This document shows, piece after piece, positions 6,348-10,492 of a stretch of DNA of 10,492 nucleotides; within the stretch, counting starts at the first letter, position 1; each line of letters begins with the position of its first letter. This DNA comes from Oscillospiraceae bacterium. GTDB taxonomy: Bacteria > Bacillota > Clostridia > Oscillospirales > Ruminococcaceae. The translations under genes and the position numbers were made by a program. The stretch lies in assembly GCA_029062865.1 (NCBI GenBank), contig JAIDPG010000096.1, forward strand, positions 1 to 10,492, given 5' to 3'. The notes under the pieces are model-generated. The model worked only from the letters and a program-made list of their open reading frames with translations. It was not told the DNA's origin and ran no database searches.

Positions 6348-7256
6348 ATGAAATGTATTACGGTTGAGTATCTTAACAAAGCGGCGAAAAAACCCGAGGG
6401 CTTTATCGCGGAGGGTGAGAAAATGTATTCCGAACAGCTCCGCGAGGCTGCGGATAAGATCTTCGAGCACCGCGCCGACAAGCCGATCGTGCTGATTTCC
6501 GGACCGTCGGGCTCGGGAAAAACAACGAGCGCGATGCGCGTCGCGGCGGATCTGAAAAGCCGCGGCTGCCACTCGCATGTTATCTCCATGGATAATTATT
6601 TCCTGCCGCTTAAAAAGGACATCGAGCTCCACGGCAAGGACAACATCGACTACGAAAGCCCCGAGCGGCTTGACATAGAGCTGTTCCACGAGCATCTGGA
6701 AAAGCTCTCACGCGGCGAGGAGATCGAGGTGCCGGGGTTTGATTTCGCGCAACAGGATCGTATCCCCGGAATGAAGCTGCTGCGCGGCGAGGGAGACCTT
6801 GTTATCCTTGAGGGAATTCACGCGCTGAACCCGCTTGTCACGGGCGACAGCGACGATTATACGCACCGCATTTATGTCAGCGTCCGCACGAGAATTCAAG
6901 AGGGCGAGGAGCTTCTCCACCCGTCGAAGATACGCCTTATGCGGCGGCTGATGCGCGACAAGCTCTACCGCGGGCGCGATCAGGCGGAGACGTTCGAGTT
7001 CTTCAAGTCGGTCGAGCGCGGTGAGGACTTGTACATAATGCCGCACAAGCACCGCGCGAATTTCGATATTGATACGTTCATCGAGTACGAGCCGTCGGTT
7101 TACCGCGACATTCTCCTCCCGGAGCTTGAGAAAACCGCGCAGACTTACAGCGGCTATTCCGAGTTCGCGGACATCGAAAAATTCCTGCGACTGCTTACTC
7201 CGACGGACAAGAAATACGTCCCCGAGGACGCGCTTATCCGGGAGTTTATAGGATAA
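6348..7256 (+). CDS. udk: Uridine kinase-like P-loop nucleoside kinase
   Basis: A 302-residue kinase of the phosphoribulokinase/uridine kinase family, which phosphorylates uridine or cytidine (salvage) with a nucleoside triphosphate. Walker A GPSGSGKTT is at 52-60. The substrate-binding segment SMDNYF (80-85) carries the presumed catalytic Asp82, followed by YESPERLD (102-109), VPGFDF (128-133), VILEGIHALNP (152-162) and an Arg-rich lid LMRRLMRDKLYRGRDQ. The ATG at 6348 has GAGGGAG 6 nt before it; an upstream TTG at 6333 overlaps the asparaginase stop and is unlikely. Classical Udk is about 210 residues; the extra length comes from a 45-residue N-terminal and a C-terminal extension. The long Clostridial form carries a TGS/threonyl-tRNA-synthetase-like N-terminus of 200 or more residues, absent here. 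The gene ends the purA-led run and is followed by a terminator. The exact substrate is not decided by sequence. Confidence 0.88.
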   Translation: MKCITVEYLNKAAKKPEGFIAEGEKMYSEQLREAADKIFEHRADKPIVLISGPSGSGKTTSAMRVAADLKSRGCHSHVISMDNYFLPLKKDIELHGKDNIDYESPERLDIELFHEHLEKLSRGEEIEVPGFDFAQQDRIPGMKLLRGEGDLVILEGIHALNPLVTGDSDDYTHRIYVSVRTRIQEGEELLHPSKIRLMRRLMRDKLYRGRDQAETFEFFKSVERGEDLYIMPHKHRANFDIDTFIEYEPSVYRDILLPELEKTAQTYSGYSEFADIEKFLRLLTPTDKKYVPEDALIREFIG

Positions 7257-7280
7257 AACCAAGCCGAATAAAAGATGAGC

Positions 7281-7310
7281 TTCCCCCGCCGCAAGCGGGG
7301 GAAAATTTTT
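7281..7310 (+). terminator. Intrinsic terminator after the uridine kinase-like gene
   Basis: TTCCCCCGC (7281-7289) pairs perfectly with GCGGGGGAA (7295-7303) around CGCAA, followed by AA and a run of five T (7306-7310). It lies 24 nt after the stop codon, a canonical layout that should end the purA-led transcript. The stem core is a near copy of the hairpin at 2891-2923. Confidence 0.85.
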
Positions 7311-7331
7311 AAGATAATTTTCAAAAATCTC

Positions 7332-7360
7332 TTGCAATTTTGATTTGCTTGTGATATACT
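7332..7360 (+). promoter_or_regulatory. SigA promoter of the MATE gene
   Basis: TTGCAA (7332-7337) and TATACT (7355-7360) are 17 nt apart, and TG at 7352-7353 gives an extended -10. Transcription should start near 7367, giving a leader of about 47 nt. The ribosome binding site GAGGGGTG (7399-7406) precedes ATG 7414. Confidence 0.78.
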
Positions 7361-7366
7361 GTATAG

Positions 7367-7384
7367 GGTCTTGAAACAGAGACC
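7367..7384. promoter_or_regulatory. Short dyad at the MATE transcription start
   Basis: GGTCT (7367-7371) and AGACC (7380-7384) are inverted around an 8-nt spacer and begin at the predicted +1. A repressor site at the start of an exporter gene is plausible, but the arms are short and chance is possible. Confidence 0.3.
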
Positions 7385-7413
7385 GGATTATGATCGCCGA
7401 GGGGTGATTTTTT

Positions 7414-8802
7414 ATGAGTAAAACAACTGTGCGTGATTTAACGTCGGGTTCGCCGATGAAGCTGATACTTGGCTTTATGCTGCCGCTGCTTTTCGGTATG
7501 CTTTTGCAGCAGCTTTACAATATGGTCGACACGATGATCGTCGGACGTTATCTCGGTTTGGAAGCACTGGCGGGAGTCGGGTCTACGGGCTCGATAAACT
7601 TTCTCGTAATCGGGTTTGTGCAGGGGCTTTGCAACGGATTCGCTATCCCCGTGGCGCAAAGGTTCGGCGCGAAGGACAACAAGGCGCTGAGAAAATTTGT
7701 CGGGAACACCGTCTGGACGGCAGCGGTCCTCGCGCTGCTGCTCACGGCGGCAACCTGCATTTTGTGCACGAATATCCTCACGTGGATGAAGACCCCCGAT
7801 GACGTTTTCGAAAAGGCGCACGATTATATCTTCGTGATATTTTTGGGAATCCCCGCGACATTTTTGTACAATATACTGTCAAGCTTTATCCGCTCGGTCG
7901 GCGACTCGAAAACGCCGCTGGTTTTCTTGGTGATCTCGAGCTTTCTTAACATCGCGCTGGATATTTTTATGATAGTGGCGCTGAAAATGGGAGTCGCGGG
8001 CGCGGCTTGGGCGACGGTCGTGTCGCAGCTCATTTCGGGGATCTTGTGCCTTGTTTACATAGCCAAGCGCATAAATATCCTCCACATTCGCCGAAAAGAT
8101 CTAAAGCTCGACTTCTATTATATAAATCGGCTGTGCGCTATCGGGCTCCCTATGGGGTTGCAGTATTCGATAACGGCAATCGGCTCCATAATGCTGCAAA
8201 CGGCGGTGAACTCCCTCGGGAAAACCTGTATGGCGGCGATGACCGCGGGCATTCGCGTGAGCGTTTTCCTCTCCTGCCCGTATGAGGCAATGGGCAGCAC
8301 AATGGCGACCTGGGGCGGGCAGAACATCGGCGCGAACAAGCTTGACCGCGTGAAAAAGGGACTGTTCAGCTGCTCGCTTCTCGGGATAGGCTGGGCGATC
8401 GCTGCGCTTGGGATAACGCTGCTTTTCGGGCGTGGGCTTATTATGCTGTTCATCGACAAAAACAACGCGCCATCCCCCGACCAAATGGAGGAGGTCATTA
8501 CGCTAGGCAAGCAATTCCTCACTATGAACGCGGCGTTTTATATACTGCTGGCGTTCGTCAACATTGTGCGGTTTCTTATCCAAGGAATGGGATTTTCGCA
8601 GATCGCGCTGTTCGCGGGAGTGTTTGAAATGGTCGCGCGCGGCTTTGTGGCGATTTGGGCGGTTCCGAAAATCGGCTTCTCGGGAGCGTGCTACGCAAGC
8701 CCCGCGGCGTGGGTACTGGCAGATATGTTCTTAATTCCCGCGTTCTTTGCTTGTTACTCTCACGTTAAAAAGAAACTGAATATCAAGAAGCAAGATTATT
8801 AG
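7414..8802 (+). CDS. MATE family multidrug/sodium antiporter
   Basis: A 462-residue inner-membrane exporter of the MATE superfamily (NorM/DinF type), expected to expel cationic or drug-like compounds in exchange for Na+ or H+. Twelve hydrophobic segments in two similar halves can be followed. Landmarks are QQLYNMVDTMIVGRYLG (32-48) after TM1 with its Pro24, SFIRSVGDSKTP (157-168), GLPMGLQYS (244-252) opening the second half, and WGGQNIGAN (300-308). These are the usual MATE blocks and the length is normal. It has its own promoter and no close neighbour in its transcript, so it is probably monocistronic. The substrate cannot be read from sequence. The last residues (about KKQDY) are encoded by the first unit of a 15-bp tandem repeat, so the extreme C-terminus may have been created by repeat insertion. 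Confidence 0.95.
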   Translation: MSKTTVRDLTSGSPMKLILGFMLPLLFGMLLQQLYNMVDTMIVGRYLGLEALAGVGSTGSINFLVIGFVQGLCNGFAIPVAQRFGAKDNKALRKFVGNTVWTAAVLALLLTAATCILCTNILTWMKTPDDVFEKAHDYIFVIFLGIPATFLYNILSSFIRSVGDSKTPLVFLVISSFLNIALDIFMIVALKMGVAGAAWATVVSQLISGILCLVYIAKRINILHIRRKDLKLDFYYINRLCAIGLPMGLQYSITAIGSIMLQTAVNSLGKTCMAAMTAGIRVSVFLSCPYEAMGSTMATWGGQNIGANKLDRVKKGLFSCSLLGIGWAIAALGITLLFGRGLIMLFIDKNNAPSPDQMEEVITLGKQFLTMNAAFYILLAFVNIVRFLIQGMGFSQIALFAGVFEMVARGFVAIWAVPKIGFSGACYASPAAWVLADMFLIPAFFACYSHVKKKLNIKKQDY

Positions 8803-8830
8803 AAGCAAGAGATTAAGAGGCAAGATTTCC
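8786..8830 (+). repeat. Three imperfect 15-bp tandem repeats across the MATE stop codon
   Basis: Units at 8786-8800, 8801-8815 and 8816-8830 each open with AGARGCAAGA and then a variable 5 nt (TTATT, GATTA, TTTCC). The first unit encodes the end of the MATE protein and the TAG stop spans units 1 and 2. Inverted copies of the same motif follow at 8840-8856. Confidence 0.75.
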
Positions 8831-8858
8831 CACGGGAATTCTTGCCTCTTGCTTCTAA
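8799..8858 (+). terminator. Long bulged hairpin at the end of the MATE gene
   Basis: TTAGAAGCAA (8799-8808) pairs with TTGCTTCTAA (8849-8858). After an 8-nt bulge (8809-8816), GAGGCAAGA (8817-8825) pairs with TCTTGCCTC (8840-8848). A TTCC/GGAA tip closes it across one T-T mismatch. With about 23 paired bases it is the strongest fold in the window. It probably protects or ends the MATE mRNA, though no T-run follows, only a pyrimidine-rich stretch. It starts inside the stop codon. Confidence 0.6.
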
Positions 8859-8873
8859 TGCTCTTGTCTCCTG

Positions 8874-8902
8874 TTGACTTTCGGGGAGAAGTATGCTATA
8901 AT
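8874..8902 (+). promoter_or_regulatory. Extended -10 SigA promoter of the SPFH-GH3 pair
   Basis: TTGACT (8874-8879) and TATAAT (8897-8902) are spaced by 17 nt, with TG at 8894-8895 forming an extended -10 element. The start point is expected near 8909, giving a leader of about 44 nt that ends with a strong AGGAGGT (8942-8948) ahead of ATG 8953. Confidence 0.87.
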
Positions 8903-8923
8903 ATAGATAATGGCAAAGCAGAG

Positions 8924-8937
8924 AGAACATCTGTTCT
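8924..8937. promoter_or_regulatory. Palindrome in the SPFH leader, LexA-box-like
   Basis: AGAACA and TGTTCT are exact inverted arms separated by TC. The inner GAAC-N4-GTTC matches the core of the Gram-positive LexA/DinR box (CGAAC-N4-GTTCG type), but the outer C and G are replaced by A and T. It lies about 15-28 nt downstream of the predicted transcription start, a place from which a repressor could block elongation. Confidence 0.4.
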
Positions 8938-8952
8938 AGTTAGGAGGTAATT

Positions 8953-10005
8953 ATGCCCGAAGCTAAATATATCTGGTTGGGAATTCTTGGATTTGTTGTT
9001 CTGGTGACGCTGTTTAAGTGCATCAGAGTTGTCCCGCAGGCTAACTGCTGGGTGACGGAATTCCTCGGAAAATACAGAGCGTCTTGGAACTCGGGGCTGC
9101 ATTTTAAGGTTCCGTTTTTCGAGAGGATAGTCAACAAGGTGTCGCTTAAGGAGCGCACGCTGGATTTCCAGCCGCAGCGCGTTATCACAAAGGATAACGT
9201 AACAATGGCGATAGATTCCGTTGTGTTTATGCAAGTGCTGGACGCGAAGCTGTTTACATACGGCATCGACAATCCGATGTTCGCGATCGAAAACCTCGCG
9301 GCGACGACGCTTCGTAATATCGTCGGCGAAATGGATTTCGACCAGACGCTCTCGTCGCGCGACGCGATAAACGCGAAGATGATCGGCGTGCTCGACGAGG
9401 CGACCGACCCGTGGGGAATTAAAATCACGCGTGTGGAGATAAAGAACATTCAGCCGCCCGCGGAAATTCAAGAGGTTATGACAAAGCAGATGAGAGCCGA
9501 GCGCGAAAAGCGGCAGGCTATTCTTGAGGCGGAGGCGCATCAGGAGTCCGTCATCAAGCGCGCGGAAGGCGACAAGAAGGCTAAAGTCCTCGCCGCGGAG
9601 GCGGAGCGCGACGCGCAGATCGCTCTCGCCGAGGGTAAAGCGAAGAGCATCAAGCTCGTTTACGAGGCGGAGGCAAGCGGTCTCGCGAGCCTCAACGCCG
9701 TAAAGGTCGAGCAGTCGGTGCTGCAGCTTAAAGGGCTCGACGCGCTGAAAGAGGTCGCGAACGGCAACTCCACGAAGATCTTCATGCCGACCGATCTTAC
9801 ACAAGTAGTCGCGACGCTTGGCGTCGCGGGCGAGGCAATGGGCATTGGCGATTCGCTGCTCGCGAAGAAAAAGCCTGCTCCCAAGCCGCCGGTCATCAAC
9901 GACGACTGCCTTGACCGCCACGAGTCCGAGATAAGCCACGGCGCAGCATACGCGGGCGCGGTCATCGAGGATGAGATCGACAGAGGGCTTCAAGGGCAGG
10001 TATAA
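8953..10005 (+). CDS. SPFH/Band 7 domain protein, stomatin/QmcA-like
   Basis: A 350-residue membrane scaffold protein of the stomatin-prohibitin-flotillin-HflK/C group. Seen: an N-terminal membrane segment (about 6-22); the Band 7 domain from about 25 to 185, including WNSGLHFKVPFFERI (45-59), RTLDFQPQRVITKDNVTM (68-85) and WGIKITRVEIKNIQPP (154-169); a long Ala/Glu/Lys coiled coil (about 175-250) with repeated AEAE/AEG blocks; and the conserved late motif KIFMPTDL (275-282). These proteins oligomerise into ring or cage assemblies and help to organise membrane proteases and microdomains. The C-terminal tail (about 305-350, KKKPAPKPP then an acidic end) is extra and not conserved to my knowledge. 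The start is ATG 8953, after an AGGAGGT. The usual QmcA partner NfeD is absent; an 18-nt gap leads instead to a GH3-type lipoprotein gene. Confidence 0.94.
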   Translation: MPEAKYIWLGILGFVVLVTLFKCIRVVPQANCWVTEFLGKYRASWNSGLHFKVPFFERIVNKVSLKERTLDFQPQRVITKDNVTMAIDSVVFMQVLDAKLFTYGIDNPMFAIENLAATTLRNIVGEMDFDQTLSSRDAINAKMIGVLDEATDPWGIKITRVEIKNIQPPAEIQEVMTKQMRAEREKRQAILEAEAHQESVIKRAEGDKKAKVLAAEAERDAQIALAEGKAKSIKLVYEAEASGLASLNAVKVEQSVLQLKGLDALKEVANGNSTKIFMPTDLTQVVATLGVAGEAMGIGDSLLAKKKPAPKPPVINDDCLDRHESEISHGAAYAGAVIEDEIDRGLQGQV

Positions 10006-10023
10006 TTACGGGGAAGTGGTATT

Positions 10024-10492
10024 GTGAAGAAAACGAAAACGCTTGGCGCGGCGCTGTCGCTGGCTTTGCTTTGCGGACTTATCGGAATAAGCGGCTGTAA
10101 GAATACCGAAGAAGCGCCGCCCGCATTTTCGGTCGGCGGCGCGGTGATGTCGGGCGTATCGGAAACAAGCTCGCAGGCGGCGGCTTCTTCGGCGAGTTAT
10201 GTTAATTCGACGAGCTCGTTCAGTTCTGCGAACTCAACAAGCACGAGCTCCGCGAGTTCAACAGCTTCAACAAGCTCCGTCAGCCCTGTTAGCTCAACAA
10301 GCTCAACCACTGCAACGACAAGCTCTGCGATCAGTTCCGCAACTCCGGTTGAAAGCGCCGTGCCGCCGGAATCGTCCGGCGAGCCGATCATCGAGCCTGA
10401 GCCGGAGCCCGAGCTCCCCGATGATCCGATAGAGGCAAAGCTCGCCGAAATGACGCTCCGCGAAAAGGTTTACCAGATGTTTTTTGTCACTC
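10024..10492 (+). CDS. Lipoprotein with Ser/Thr-rich linker and start of a GH3 (NagZ-like) domain (3' end missing)
   Basis: GTG 10024 follows GGGGAAG (10010-10016) and the frame stays open to the window end (156 codons). Residues 1-24 form a lipoprotein signal peptide (MKKTKTLGAA, then a hydrophobic core) with the lipobox ISGC, so Cys25 should be lipidated and the protein held on the outer membrane face. About 46-118 is a low-complexity Ser/Thr/Ala linker, then a PEPEPEL stretch (125-131). The next residues, AKLAEMTLREKVYQMFFVT (138-156), match the opening helix of glycoside hydrolase family 3 beta-N-acetylhexosaminidases (NagZ), typically LAxMTLEEKVGQLF. The catalytic part is outside the window. 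A NagZ-like enzyme would remove GlcNAc from cell-wall muropeptides or chitin oligomers; another GH3 specificity is possible. It is probably co-transcribed with the SPFH gene 18 nt upstream. Confidence 0.8.
   Translation, partial: MKKTKTLGAALSLALLCGLIGISGCKNTEEAPPAFSVGGAVMSGVSETSSQAAASSASYVNSTSSFSSANSTSTSSASSTASTSSVSPVSSTSSTTATTSSAISSATPVESAVPPESSGEPIIEPEPEPELPDDPIEAKLAEMTLREKVYQMFFVT

Noticed and set aside
7390..7407. Five-codon ATG frame (MIAEG) in the MATE leader
   Set aside because: It covers the ribosome binding site of the MATE gene and has no binding site of its own, so it is probably chance.
8910..8939. Nine-codon ATG frame (MAKQREHLF) in the SPFH leader
   Set aside because: The ATG falls at the predicted transcription start, leaving no room for a ribosome binding site; a leaderless leader peptide cannot be supported.
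8896..9993. A 365-codon - strand frame opposite the SPFH gene
   Set aside because: It spans the promoter and coding region of a well-supported + strand gene and has Arg/Leu-rich shadow composition.
10197..10432. Gln/Arg-rich + frame and a Glu/Leu/Val-rich - frame near the window end
   Set aside because: Both are alternative readings of the Ser/Thr linker repeats of the GH3 lipoprotein gene.

Overview
The window looks like an ordinary chromosomal stretch from a low-to-mid GC Gram-positive anaerobe of the class Clostridia, probably an uncultured gut or rumen member of the Oscillospiraceae/Ruminococcaceae. The reasons are a SpoVS gene (spore-forming lineage), a ymdB-spoVS pair as in Bacillus, a DUF624/YesL membrane protein, strong AGGAGG-type ribosome binding sites, textbook SigA promoters, and a marked preference for GCG, GGC and CTT/CTC codons. 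All genes that I accept lie on the + strand. I see no tRNA, rRNA, CRISPR array, transposase or phage gene.

Layout. (1) 2-1867: the 3' part of a gene for a membrane-anchored extracellular protein with an extremely acidic cytoplasmic tail; the outer domain resembles the secreted beta-propeller family PF09826. (2) 1872-2858: a perfect-consensus promoter begins 5 nt after that stop codon and drives a 34-residue single-pass membrane microprotein followed by a YesL/DUF624 membrane protein. (3) 2859-2998: 140 nt without a gene but with three successive dyads. (4) 2999-7256: a compact run purA - ymdB - spoVS - asparaginase - uridine kinase-like gene, with two 1-nt TAATG overlaps (purA/ymdB and spoVS/asparaginase), a hairpin leader before spoVS, and a canonical terminator after the kinase gene. 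(5) 7332-8802: a monocistronic MATE exporter with its own promoter. Its last codons run into 15-bp tandem repeats that fold into a long hairpin. (6) 8874-10492: an extended -10 promoter, a LexA-box-like palindrome in the leader, an SPFH/stomatin-like protein and, 18 nt later, the start of a lipoprotein that reads into a glycoside hydrolase family 3 (NagZ-like) domain and leaves the window.

How the genes may work together. Block 4 mixes purine synthesis (PurA), a YmdB-type phosphodiesterase that in Bacillus governs cell-fate choice, the sporulation regulator SpoVS, asparagine breakdown and pyrimidine or nucleoside salvage. Co-transcription would link nucleotide and nitrogen metabolism to developmental control, but that is inference from spacing alone. 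Block 6 pairs a membrane-scaffold protein with a probable cell-wall or chitin-oligosaccharide hydrolase.

I did not find a clearly new multi-gene system. The items most worth a second look are the 34-residue microprotein in front of YesL, the repeat-derived hairpin at the MATE stop codon, the hairpin directly against the spoVS ribosome binding site, and the LexA-like palindrome in front of the SPFH gene.
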